Shown: positions 1 through 8,050 of the stretch, one piece after another
Layout: the number at the start of each line of letters is the position of its first letter
Position numbering within the stretch: the first letter of the stretch is position 1
From: Flavobacteriaceae bacterium
GTDB taxonomy: Bacteria; Bacteroidota; Bacteroidia; Flavobacteriales; Weeksellaceae
Assembly: GCA_031277475.1 (NCBI GenBank)
Contig: JAITMJ010000002.1
Coordinates: 1-41,307, forward strand
Reading direction: 5' to 3'
Length of the DNA: 41,307 nucleotides
The notes under the pieces: model-generated
What the model was told of the DNA's origin: nothing
Database searches by the model: none
The model's input: the letters and a program-made list of their open reading frames with translations, nothing else
Made by a program: the position numbers and the translations under genes

Positions 1-1
1 C

Positions 2-448
2 CTGAAATCCGATATCGAAACTTTGTTTATAGATTACACAAAACCAATCGGTTACGATAAAACATTGCAGGATTGTCGCGGCAAAGACGATTGGGATGCC
101 GTACTCTCGAAATTGGAAACTTACTTGAAAGAAATGGAAAAAACGCAAGGCAGAGATCAATTCAAAAAGCAAGTAAACATCGAGTTTCCGATAGATCGGC
201 TCTTGCGTTTCATTGATGAATACAACAATTTCATCGACCAAGGCGAACAATTTTACCGAAAATTTAAAATCATTCTGAACAGTTACGAAAACGCAACCCA
301 ATGCCAGAGCCAACTTCCGCCCGAATACACCAAACTGAAATCCGATATGGACGTTGCTATCGAGAAATTCAACGTTGCCTATAAACCTGTGGAAATCAAC
401 GGCTCAAAAATGAAGGAAATTTTGTACGGTTTGAATGAGTTTGAATAG
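2..448 (+). CDS. Unrecognised protein, C-terminal part (5' end outside window)
   Basis: The reading frame is already open at the first in-frame codon (base 2) and stops with TAG at 446-448, so this is the 3' end of a gene starting upstream. An internal TTG at 23 is not a convincing start because coding continues through it. About 148 residues are visible, hydrophilic and rich in Lys, Glu, Asp and aromatic residues, with no signal peptide or membrane segment in the visible part. A short motif recurs: LKSDIETLF..YTKPI at the left edge and LKSDMDVAIEKF..AYKPV near the end. This suggests tandem repeats of a roughly 110-residue, probably helical unit. I do not recognise the family and assign no function. 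Confidence 0.7.
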   Translation: MKSDIETLFIDYTKPIGYDKTLQDCRGKDDWDAVLSKLETYLKEMEKTQGRDQFKKQVNIEFPIDRLLRFIDEYNNFIDQGEQFYRKFKIILNSYENATQCQSQLPPEYTKLKSDMDVAIEKFNVAYKPVEINGSKMKEILYGLNEFE

Positions 449-489
449 GCGAATAGCGGATGGCTTTTTGCGAATGGCTTTTTATATTT

Positions 490-545
490 CCCACAGATTT
501 CACGGATTTTCACAGAAAAATTTTCTACAGATTGCATAGATTTCC
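490..545. repeat. Degenerate ACAGATTTCAC-type short repeats
   Basis: Successive imperfect copies of an 11-12 base motif (CACAGATTTCACGGATTT, then CACAGAAAAATT, then CTACAGATTGCATAGATTT) follow the first gene. Low-complexity runs like this are common between genes in flavobacteria. No gene is visible here. The 449-761 gap holds this run, the dispersed element at 566-687 and the tmRNA promoter. Confidence 0.5.
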
Positions 546-565
546 TTTTTGTTTGGGTTTCCGAA

Positions 566-687
566 TTTGCGTGAGGGATGGAAGTGGAAATCCTTTTTTT
601 GCGGTTGGTTTTTTTGCGGAGGCGGAAAAAAGATTGCAACGGACAGCCCGACCCGAGCGGCTGCAAAGATTTGGCGAGGGACACGCC
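566..687 (+). repeat. Dispersed conserved ~125-bp intergenic element, copy 1
   Basis: This is one of three copies in the window. The others are on the opposite strand at 16878-17030 and 38781-38931. All share an unbroken core GCGTGAGGGATGGAAGTGGA followed by AATCC, a T-run, GCGGTTGG, and a second core CGGACAGCCCGACCCGAGCG, ending in GGCGAGGG. TTGCA and TGCAA arms flank the second core here, consistent with a stem that is perfect (8 bp) in copy 2. Short open frames across it are accidental. I believe similar elements are widespread in Chryseobacterium-like genomes, but I cannot name the family with certainty. Confidence 0.8.
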
Positions 688-716
688 ATGATTTAGACTT
701 TGAGACAGAATACTAT

Positions 717-745
717 TTGAGATTGGGAAGTTTTTCGTATTTTTG
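717..745 (+). promoter_or_regulatory. ssrA promoter, Bacteroidota type
   Basis: TTG at 717-719, an 18-base spacer, and TATTTTTG at 738-745 match the Bacteroidota consensus TTG-N17-23-TAnnTTTG. The predicted start lies a few bases before the mature tmRNA 5' end at 762, leaving a short leader for RNase P to remove. Confidence 0.75.
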
Positions 746-761
746 CGGTTTACAAACCCAC

Positions 762-1157
762 GGGGTTGACTGGTTTCGACAGCAGGAACAATGGGTAAGT
801 AAGCATGCAGAGAACCGCAGCGCGATCTCTTTAATCCCTTGCTGCAAAATTATAACTGGCAACCAAGAGTTTGCTCTTGCAGCATAGTCTGAAGTTTAGT
901 AGGACTTGCGTTTTCCCGAAGTGTAGTAAGGAAGCGAGATGTTTCACGGAAGTTCTGTTCTGCGACTTCCGATTCTGAGGCATAGAAATGCGGAAATAAG
1001 TTTTCGGGAACTTCGACCGAGAAACGAAAATTTTAGAAGTTAGGCGTAGAATTGGGTGTCTGTTCTCTGTTTTGCGATGAAAATTAAAAACGGAACAAGC
1101 ATGTAGAAATCTTGCGTATTGCCTGTTTGGACGAGGGTTCGAATCCCTCCAACTCCA
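762..1157 (+). ncRNA. ssrA: Transfer-messenger RNA (tmRNA)
   Basis: tmRNA rescues ribosomes stalled on broken mRNAs and tags the products for proteolysis. The 5' end GGGGTTGACTGGTTTCGACA is diagnostic. Its first seven bases pair with CAACTCC at 1150-1156 to form the acceptor stem, with one G-U pair. The T-arm GGGTTCGAATCCC lies just upstream. CCA is not encoded (ACGA follows the stem), so it must be added after transcription. The tag frame runs from a GGC resume codon at 858 to TAG at 885-887 and encodes GNQEFALAA, ending in the ALAA degron. The RNA is one piece, not permuted. A promoter (717-745) and terminator (1171-1200) bracket it as a single-gene unit. Confidence 0.97.
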
Positions 1158-1170
1158 CGAATATTATTTT

Positions 1171-1200
1171 AACCTGCTGATTTTCAGTGGGTTTTGTTTT
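1171..1200 (+). terminator. Intrinsic terminator of ssrA
   Basis: AACCTGCTGA and TCAGTGGGTT form a 10-bp stem (two G-U pairs) with a 3-base loop, followed by TTGTTTTTGC. It starts 14 bases after the mature tmRNA end. Confidence 0.75.
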
Positions 1201-1258
1201 TGCTTTCGTATGAGATATTTGTTTTAATGTCGGATTTATCGTGCGTTCCGGGAAAATG

Positions 1259-1279
1259 TCCGGAAAAGGAATTTCCGGA
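1259..1279 (-). terminator. Probable terminator hairpin downstream of nuoH
   Basis: TCCGGAAA and TTTCCGGA form a perfect 8-bp stem with a 5-base loop, 17 bases beyond the nuoH stop on the minus strand. The following T-run is weak (CATTTTCC), so termination may be inefficient. Confidence 0.5.
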
Positions 1280-1296
1280 TACTCAGATAATTTTTT

Positions 1297-2361
1297 TTAA
1301 CTTCCAAACATTAAAATCACGGCGCCGGTAATAATTAAATTTGCCAATGCCAATGGAATGAGTTTTTTCCAGCCGAGGTGCATCAGTTGGTCGTAGCGAA
1401 ATCTCGGCAAAGTCCAGCGAATCCACATAAAAATGAAAATTCCGATGAATGTTTTGGTTAAAAATGCCAAAATACTCAAAACCGAAGCGGCGGTATCTCC
1501 CCAATGTTCCGTAACCCAATCAATTCCGGGAAAATTAAATCCGCCGAAAAATAAAACTACGATTAACGCATTGGAAATGAACATATTCACATATTCGCCG
1601 AACATATACAATCCCAATTTCATCGAGGAATATTCTGTGTGATAGCCGTTTACCAATTCCGATTCGCATTCCGGCAAATCGAAAGGATGCCTGTTGGTTT
1701 CTGCCATTGCGGCGATAAAGAAAATTAAAAATGAGACGGGCTGATAAAAAATGTTCCAATTGAATCCCGAAATTTCAGGGATGATTCCCCAAATTTTTCC
1801 GTGAGATTGCAAGGCGGTGATTTCTTTTAAATTTAAAGAATTGCTCATCATAATGATGGCGAGCAAGGAAAGCCCCATTGCCAATTCGTAGGAAATCATC
1901 TGCGAACTTGCACGAATGGCACCGATGAGCGAAAATTTGTTGTTGGAAGCCCAACCGCCGAGCATCATTCCGTAAACCGAAACCGAAGCCAATCCCATAA
2001 TGTAAAGCACGCCGATGTCAATATTTACCACTTGCAAATCGAACGTTTCGCCGCCGATGACGAGCGGTTTTCCCCAAGGAATGACGGCTCCCGTAATCAG
2101 TGAAATGAACATCACCAAAGACGGTCCCAAAACGAACAGAAATTTTTCCGCATTTGCGGGCGTGAAGTCTTCTTTAAAAAAGAATTTTCCACCGTCTGCC
2201 AAAGGTTGCAGGATTCCGAAAATCCATGTTCTGTTCGGTCCGAGGCGGTCTTGCATAAAAGCGGCGACTTTTCGTTCTGCCCAAGTGGAATAGGCGGCAA
2301 CAGTGAGTGCCAGCAAAAACAGCACGAGAACTAAAATGATTTTGAAGGTAAGTATTTCCAT
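1297..2361 (-). CDS. nuoH: NADH-quinone oxidoreductase subunit H
   Basis: NuoH is the membrane subunit of complex I that helps form the quinone-binding cavity at the junction with the peripheral arm. The 354-residue product has the family's normal length and about eight hydrophobic segments. Family motifs are visible: AERKVAAFMQDRLGPNR near residues 29-45, QPLADGGKFFFKED near 52-65, and ETNRHPFDLPECESELV in the quinone-site loop around residue 220. ATG at 2361 gives the expected N-terminus. Oddly, no other nuo gene flanks it: tmRNA lies downstream, a leader and surface-protein genes upstream. It has its own -7 box and a probable terminator, so it looks like a separate transcription unit. Confidence 0.95.
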   Translation of the reverse strand: MEILTFKIILVLVLFLLALTVAAYSTWAERKVAAFMQDRLGPNRTWIFGILQPLADGGKFFFKEDFTPANAEKFLFVLGPSLVMFISLITGAVIPWGKPLVIGGETFDLQVVNIDIGVLYIMGLASVSVYGMMLGGWASNNKFSLIGAIRASSQMISYELAMGLSLLAIIMMSNSLNLKEITALQSHGKIWGIIPEISGFNWNIFYQPVSFLIFFIAAMAETNRHPFDLPECESELVNGYHTEYSSMKLGLYMFGEYVNMFISNALIVVLFFGGFNFPGIDWVTEHWGDTAASVLSILAFLTKTFIGIFIFMWIRWTLPRFRYDQLMHLGWKKLIPLALANLIITGAVILMFGS

Positions 2362-2427
2362 GTTTTAAAGTTACGAGGTTATGAAGTGATGAAGTTATGA
2401 GGTTCAATAATTAATAAATATACCTCG

Positions 2428-2435
2428 CAAATTTA
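2428..2435 (-). promoter_or_regulatory. nuoH -7 promoter box
   Basis: On the minus strand this reads TAAATTTG, a perfect TAnnTTTG box, 67 bases before the nuoH ATG. No clear -33 TTG is seen. The leader between contains repeated GAAGTTATGAGG-like text. Confidence 0.5.
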
Positions 2436-2563
2436 GTGAAAATATTGTGAGTTTTGAAAATGCTGTTAATTATCATATAACTGTGAAATCAGAAAATCAA
2501 GAGATTAATACCGATTATTAAAAACGAAATTGCTAATTATTTATCATTTTTAATTCAAAAAAT

Positions 2564-2592
2564 TTGTTGTTAAAAAATAATGTTTATATTTG
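2564..2592 (+). promoter_or_regulatory. Strong Bacteroidota-type promoter of a leader transcript
   Basis: TTG at 2564-2566, an 18-base spacer and TATATTTG at 2585-2592 match the consensus well. Transcription would start near 2598 and run towards the surface-protein genes, but it meets a strong terminator at 2927-2987. Confidence 0.65.
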
Positions 2593-2614
2593 CAATAGAT
2601 TATTAAGGGTTTAA

Positions 2615-2959
2615 ATGTATTTATTTGCGAGAAATAATGTGCAAAGTATAGGTGTGGTTATAAGAAGTTTTGTAACCTCGTACTTTCTGATACTGCGTAA
2701 TTCCACATTTTTATCTTCGGTCAAAAAGCAAAATGTCCGAAAATTTATCACCAAATTTTTTCAATCGCAGTTCTTTGAGAGCTCTTTTCGGCAAATCAAC
2801 ACAAATACAGAAATAAACATGTTCCGTTATACTTTGAACGGAAATATGCAAGGCATCTCACCCGAAAACGAGACGCCATTTTACGGAAAACATTTTTTTA
2901 AAATGTTGGTTCATCTTTTTAATGTTCCTTTTTCAGGAGTGCGCCTTATTTCAAAATAA
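2615..2959 (+). CDS. Possible 114-aa ORF in a leader transcript (may be non-coding)
   Basis: An ATG 17 bases after the predicted transcription start opens a 114-codon frame whose TAA (2957-2959) lies inside the terminator stem. The frame therefore fits the promoter-terminator interval, which is unusual for AT-rich DNA. The product (MYLFARNNVQ..., rich in Phe and Ser) resembles no family I know and lacks a signal peptide or domain. Two further hairpins lie inside: TTCCGTT/AACGGAA at 2822-2843, and GGCATCTC/GAGACGCC at 2852-2877 with one mismatch. A structured regulatory RNA of about 380 nt is at least as likely as a protein. Confidence 0.25.
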   Translation: MYLFARNNVQSIGVVIRSFVTSYFLILRNSTFLSSVKKQNVRKFITKFFQSQFFESSFRQINTNTEINMFRYTLNGNMQGISPENETPFYGKHFFKMLVHLFNVPFSGVRLISK

Positions 2960-2987
2960 GGCGCCTCCCGAAAAGGGTTTTTTGTTT
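2927..2987 (+). terminator. Strong terminator or attenuator upstream of the surface-protein genes
   Basis: A perfect 11-bp stem (GCGCCTTATTT/AAATAAGGCGC) extends outward through GGAG/CTCC and TTTTC/GAAAA after a bulge and a mismatch, then TTTTTTGTTT follows. It sits between the 2564 promoter and the 3244 gene, so it ends a separate RNA or attenuates expression of the genes downstream. Confidence 0.85.
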
Positions 2988-3114
2988 AATTGGATGATTA
3001 TAAGATTAAGGGGGATATATCACAAATAGATATTACATTCGGTAACCAATCAAAATAAAAAAATAAGGCAAAGGAGCAAGGCTATTGATGATTATTAAGG
3101 ATATAGGCTCATTC

Positions 3115-3159
3115 CAACTCTTTTCGGTCTCCGTTTTTAAGGCGAGACCGATAGAGTTG
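3115..3159 (+). promoter_or_regulatory. Long hairpin in the leader of the surface-protein operon
   Basis: CAACTC...CGGTCTC pairs with GAGACCG...GAGTTG (13 paired bases around an asymmetric internal loop, 12-base apical loop), 85 bases before the ATG at 3244. TTTAAAGAG follows, so it is a poor terminator. A TACTTTG box at 3232-3238 lies only 5 bases before the ATG, so a near-leaderless transcript is an alternative. Between 2988 and 3243 I see nothing else. Confidence 0.5.
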
Positions 3160-3243
3160 TTTAAAGAGAATTATCAATTATTAAAATCAATATGTGAAAT
3201 AAAGAATTTAAAGAACAGTATAACATAAACCTACTTTGACAAA

Positions 3244-6200
3244 ATGAAAAACAAACATTTTCTGTCGCTCATTGCGCTTATAATAAGCGTTGCGGCGTAT
3301 GCACAGACTACACCAAGCGGTGTAGGGATTAACACCACAACTCCGGCTGCAACGCTGGATGTGATGGCTAAAGAAATACCTACGACTGAAACGATTAAAA
3401 ATCCCGAAGGTATCATTGCCCCAAGACTTACACTCCAAGATTTGGTAGATGCAAAAACCGCTAATGCAGGAGTAAGTTTATACGGTCAAGACCAAACCGG
3501 AGCGATAGTTTATGTAACCGACGCTACGCCTGCGAGCGTTTCCGGATCTGCTTCAGGGCAAACGTATTTTATCACTAAACCGGGGTACTACTATTATGAT
3601 GATGCCTTTCTCTTTCCCGATCCTGATGATTCCAACGATCCTCCCGCCAATATAACCGGCGCGTGGAGACCGATAGGCAGCGGCGAAAGCAGCAGCGGTG
3701 ACGGCGACTTCTGGAGCCTTATCGGAAACGCAGGCACAAATCCTCATGGTGATGACCCTAATCTCCCGCTTCATTTTATAGGAACTACAGACCCGGAACC
3801 TTTGATGTTTAGAATAAATGGCGATGCCAATGCCACTGACGAAGACCCGAACAGCATAGCAGGCTACATCGGCAGCTTGACAACAGATGAAAACACCAAT
3901 GCTTTCGGTTTGGGTGCTTTGAAAAGCCTGATTTCCGAGAATATTGTACAGGGTGGCAACAACGCTTTCGGAAGAGAATCATTAGCAAATCTTTATCCTT
4001 TTGGAGAAAAACACGTGTACAATACAGCAATGGGAACCTATGCAGGAAGCAATATATTCGAAGGAAACGATAATACGGCAATGGGATATATGGCTTTGCA
4101 AGGCGCAACAGGCGTACAAGGAAACCTTACAGTCGAGCAGAATACCGCAATTGGTTCCGGTGCTATGAAAACCATACACCCGACTACTATTCTTGATGGC
4201 CTCGGTAACCCTCAACCCGTGGGGGTAACAGATAACACCGCCGTAGGTTATAACGCGTTGTCCGGCAGCATTAACGGCGATTTTTTTGCAGGAATAGACA
4301 ATACGGTGGTAGGTTCCGGCGCATTATCCGGGTTGGAAGTCGGGAGTTCCAATATCGCCATAGGAAAAGATGCAGGAAACAATTTAATAGGTAATGGATT
4401 TGATACGGTAACCGGAGAACCTTTTGGAAATTCTAATATCATCATCGGTAGCGGTTCCAATACTACTACGCCGACAAGCAGCTATGAACTCAACATCGGT
4501 AATGTGATTTACGGTACGAATATGTATCATTCGACCCTCGGTCTTACCCCTGCAAGAATAGGCATCGGAACCGACAGCAGCAGCCCCTTTTTTGAACCTA
4601 CCGCCACTTTAGATGTATACGGCTCTGTACGTGTAAGAGATATACAGCCCGGCGGAATAAATGAAGATATGGTAGTTACCGACTCGTTCGGAAATTTACA
4701 TCGCCGACCGACAACCGCCCCACCCGGAGACGCGTGGTACGAATCCATCACCAAACAACGCGCCGATGATATTGACGAGCCTATTTACCACAAAGGAAAT
4801 GTAGGTATCGGTGATTTTGATGCTCCCACCGCAAATCCTGCCGCTTCTTTAGATGTATTGGGAACTCCCGGAACAGCGCAGGGCATTATTGCGCCAAGAG
4901 TTACGCTGGCTGAATTGAACACCGCACAAACTGCCGGACCCAGCAGTACTTCACTCTATGGATCTGCACAAGACGGTGCCATTGTGTATGTAACCGACAT
5001 TACCGGAACACCCACGGGACAAACCGGTGCCGTTACCGCTACCGGATATTATTTTCTTTGGAATACCAACACTGTTTTTGGAGAAGTTTGGATGCCCATT
5101 GACGGCTCAGACGATTGGAAAACCACCGGAAACACCGGAATAAACAGTTTGGGAGGTACCGCCAACTACCTTGGTACAATAAATTCCGAGGCTCTTCTTT
5201 TTAAAGTAAACAGTGCCAACACTACCGATTTGGCAGGACAAATACAGCCGGTCAACAATAACCTTTCTTTCGGAAGAGGCGCATTAACCGCCGCCGGTAT
5301 TGTAAATACCAATAACAACTCCGCTTTTGGAACTAATGCCCTCAGAGCATTAACTAACGGCGGAAGCAACTCTGCTTTTGGAACCAACGCTTTGGCAGCA
5401 AATACGGTTGGCAGCAACTCGGCTTTCGGATACAATGCTTTGGCGGCAAACAACACCGGTACCAATAATAACGCCTTTGGAGATAACGCTTTGGCGATAA
5501 ATACCACAGGCAGCAACAATTCTGCTTTCGGAAACAATGCTTTGGCAACAGTAAATAAGGCAGCGACCGACGATGCTGCATTTGCCAGTAATAATTCCGC
5601 TTTTGGAAGCAATGCACTTAGCAAAACTACCACAGGAGCGCGTAATGTTGCTTTTGGCGTGAGTGCGTTACTGGAAAATACCACCGGAAACGGCAATTCC
5701 GCTTTTGGAATGCAAGCATTAGAGAAAAACACGGTAGGTACAGGCAACACCGGTATTGGGCGTTTCACGATGCAAAATAATACTGAAGGTTTAAACAATA
5801 CCGCTGTGGGCTTTCAATCAATGTTGCTGAACAGCACCGGAGATAACAACGTAGCCATGGGTTGGCAATCGCTGTGGGAAAATACAACAGGGAACAACAA
5901 CGTTGCCGTCGGGTATGTAGCGCTTGGAAATTTTGGTGAAGAAGACCCTGAAAATACGGATCCTGTTAATTTGGGTGATGCCAATACCGCCGTTGGTTAC
6001 GGCGCAGGATATAACGTAAAAGAAGGAGGCAGCAATACTTTTATCGGAACCAGATCCTACGCCATTGACCCTTATGGAAGTAACCAACTCAATATTGCCC
6101 AAACTATTTACGGTACAAATATGGGTAACACTGATGCAAAAATAAGTATCAGACCGGGCGGAAATCTTGTGCTTCCGGATTCTTCAGATCCGACCTTTCC

Positions 6201-8031
6201 AATCCTGAACCTGCAACGTCCTTCGGAAAACTTTGATGTGCAAGGCACGACAAGAATCAGAACGCTGCCTACAAATGAAACTGCCAATTCCATTTACACC
6301 GCAGCAGACGGAACCATTTCTGCTACAAAAAATCAAATATTTAGTGCTGATCAGGTTGTATTGGCTGACATCAACGGTGTTCTGGGAAAAACAAGTATAA
6401 ACAACATCAACGCCAACGATTGGCACCTCACCGGAAACTCGGGAACCAACCCTGCAAATAATTTTTTGGGAACTACAGACGATAACCCTTTGGTGTTTAA
6501 AGTAGCTCCTAACATTCCCGCATACGGTAGCGGAAGATCGGGTTATATCTCCAATAAGGTGGATGGTTCTAACTCTTTCGGTTTGGGAGCATTAATCTCT
6601 AATGTTGCTACCACCACTGCCAGCGGAATCCCCAGTACTGACGGGGCTACCGCGGGATTGGGAAATAATGCGTTCGGTACGGGAGCACTCAGTAATAATA
6701 CCAATGGCGACTTCAATAACGCTTTTGGAAACGGAGCACTATCCAATAATCTATTAGGTGGAGCGAACAACGCTTTCGGAAACAATGTGCTTGCTCAGTA
6801 TGTAGGTACTGCCGGCGCAAATGGCATAGGTCGTAATACAGCAATGGGCGATAGTTCAATGTATTTTATGCGTACAGGAACTGGTAATATAGCGATGGGT
6901 GCAGGTGCTTTACAAGGTAATCCAAATAATAATACTTACACCGGCGTGAATTATAATACGGCATTGGGAACGAACGCAATGCTAAATGCAAACACAGGAG
7001 CAGAACGAAACGTAGCACTTGGATATGTGTCACTTGGTGGTTCTACTAACACTACCGCTAGTGTTAGCGGAGATGGTAATACGGCGATAGGTACCGGTAC
7101 CATGTCTTATATTTCAACAGGAAGTAATAACATTGCTTTAGGTCTGAATGCTGGCAAAGGACTGACTACAGGAAGCAATAACATTGTTATCGGGTCCGAG
7201 GCTAACGTAGTCGATAACAGCACTACCGGTTTTGATGTACCCAGTGCCACCGGCAACAATCAGTTGAGAATTGCCGGTGCAATTTACGGTACAAGTATAT
7301 ACAGCAACACAATCGGAACTACCGATCCGCCTGTTCTTACCAACACAGCGATGGTAGGTATTGGTGTAAATAATCCTAACGCTACTCTTGACGTCAACGG
7401 CACCGCCCGCGTGAGAAATATGCCGGACGGAGGCGAAGTTGTAGTAACGGCTGACGGAGATGGCAACTTGTTTACGAAATCGATGGATGGATTCGTTTTA
7501 GGTGCAGCAAACGGTTTGCATCCGGTGGATGAGGGCATCATATATTTGGGCGGTCATCTGGTCGAACCAACTATCATCACAACCGGAGATGAATTACTCC
7601 CCAACTCCGGCGTTTTTAACACTTTAGCGATTGAAGGTTTGGAAACAACCGCAGAACAAGGAAGTGCAGTAACGATGGACACTAACGGTGTGTTGAGAAA
7701 AATGCCGATATGGTTCTATCTACCGAGTTTTAATCTTGATATTTCTGCCCTTGGACAAAAAACCGTTAATCTGTATGATGTTTATTCAAGCCAGTTTACC
7801 AACATAGGAGGAACCGATAAATTTGTAGCCACCGGCGGTGTTACGCTTAACTTCGCCATCAACAATCAACCGCTGTACGATTTGGATGACCTTATTTTTG
7901 TGGTAACCGATTATGATGATACCATAATTACGGTAGATTCGATTGATACTTTAGGCGTGATGACATATACCGTATTGTCGGGAGATGCTGCTGTGGATTC
8001 ATATATCAATATTATTTGTGTTGTAAAATAA
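3244..8031 (+). CDS. Giant exported protein with YadA/tail-fibre-like head repeats
   Basis: The 1595-residue product starts with a Sec signal peptide (MKNKHFLSLIALIISVAAYA, cleavage near residue 21). It contains several modules starting GVGI/GIGT..P.ATLDV (near residues 28, 439, 519 and 1370), often followed by VRVRD or ARVRN. Three blocks of head repeats of the form N.AFG.NAL..NTTG (about 217-385, 672-938 and 1109-1318) resemble the beta-roll repeats of YadA heads and of tail fibres carrying a chaperone domain. Unlike tail fibres, no S74 self-cleaving peptidase ends it. Instead there is a ~105-residue domain beginning WFYLPSFNLDISALG, a tail I associate with flavobacterial surface proteins. 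The likely role is a fibrous surface adhesin or structural protein, possibly oligomeric. The second gene follows after 19 bases. Confidence 0.85.
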   Translation: MKNKHFLSLIALIISVAAYAQTTPSGVGINTTTPAATLDVMAKEIPTTETIKNPEGIIAPRLTLQDLVDAKTANAGVSLYGQDQTGAIVYVTDATPASVSGSASGQTYFITKPGYYYYDDAFLFPDPDDSNDPPANITGAWRPIGSGESSSGDGDFWSLIGNAGTNPHGDDPNLPLHFIGTTDPEPLMFRINGDANATDEDPNSIAGYIGSLTTDENTNAFGLGALKSLISENIVQGGNNAFGRESLANLYPFGEKHVYNTAMGTYAGSNIFEGNDNTAMGYMALQGATGVQGNLTVEQNTAIGSGAMKTIHPTTILDGLGNPQPVGVTDNTAVGYNALSGSINGDFFAGIDNTVVGSGALSGLEVGSSNIAIGKDAGNNLIGNGFDTVTGEPFGNSNIIIGSGSNTTTPTSSYELNIGNVIYGTNMYHSTLGLTPARIGIGTDSSSPFFEPTATLDVYGSVRVRDIQPGGINEDMVVTDSFGNLHRRPTTAPPGDAWYESITKQRADDIDEPIYHKGNVGIGDFDAPTANPAASLDVLGTPGTAQGIIAPRVTLAELNTAQTAGPSSTSLYGSAQDGAIVYVTDITGTPTGQTGAVTATGYYFLWNTNTVFGEVWMPIDGSDDWKTTGNTGINSLGGTANYLGTINSEALLFKVNSANTTDLAGQIQPVNNNLSFGRGALTAAGIVNTNNNSAFGTNALRALTNGGSNSAFGTNALAANTVGSNSAFGYNALAANNTGTNNNAFGDNALAINTTGSNNSAFGNNALATVNKAATDDAAFASNNSAFGSNALSKTTTGARNVAFGVSALLENTTGNGNSAFGMQALEKNTVGTGNTGIGRFTMQNNTEGLNNTAVGFQSMLLNSTGDNNVAMGWQSLWENTTGNNNVAVGYVALGNFGEEDPENTDPVNLGDANTAVGYGAGYNVKEGGSNTFIGTRSYAIDPYGSNQLNIAQTIYGTNMGNTDAKISIRPGGNLVLPDSSDPTFPILNLQRPSENFDVQGTTRIRTLPTNETANSIYTAADGTISATKNQIFSADQVVLADINGVLGKTSINNINANDWHLTGNSGTNPANNFLGTTDDNPLVFKVAPNIPAYGSGRSGYISNKVDGSNSFGLGALISNVATTTASGIPSTDGATAGLGNNAFGTGALSNNTNGDFNNAFGNGALSNNLLGGANNAFGNNVLAQYVGTAGANGIGRNTAMGDSSMYFMRTGTGNIAMGAGALQGNPNNNTYTGVNYNTALGTNAMLNANTGAERNVALGYVSLGGSTNTTASVSGDGNTAIGTGTMSYISTGSNNIALGLNAGKGLTTGSNNIVIGSEANVVDNSTTGFDVPSATGNNQLRIAGAIYGTSIYSNTIGTTDPPVLTNTAMVGIGVNNPNATLDVNGTARVRNMPDGGEVVVTADGDGNLFTKSMDGFVLGAANGLHPVDEGIIYLGGHLVEPTIITTGDELLPNSGVFNTLAIEGLETTAEQGSAVTMDTNGVLRKMPIWFYLPSFNLDISALGQKTVNLYDVYSSQFTNIGGTDKFVATGGVTLNFAINNQPLYDLDDLIFVVTDYDDTIITVDSIDTLGVMTYTVLSGDAAVDSYINIICVVK

Positions 8032-8050
8032 TCTTAAAAAATGTTTTAAA

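Noticed and set aside
549..887. 112-codon plus-strand frame over the dispersed repeat and ssrA
   Set aside because: It crosses the 125-bp element, the tmRNA promoter and the tmRNA 5' half, so it is accidental.
5166..5798. 210-codon minus-strand frame with repeating LFPKAELLL units
   Set aside because: Mirror of the regular AFG.NAL repeats of the surface protein on the plus strand; the periodicity is inherited from that gene.
5260..6060. Regularly spaced similar DNA units that could suggest a CRISPR array
   Set aside because: They encode protein head repeats in one continuous frame, vary at third positions, and lack constant repeats with unique spacers.
3244..8031. Interpretation as a phage tail fibre and hence a prophage
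   Set aside because: It has a Sec signal peptide, no S74 chaperone domain, and no phage structural, lysis or integrase genes nearby.
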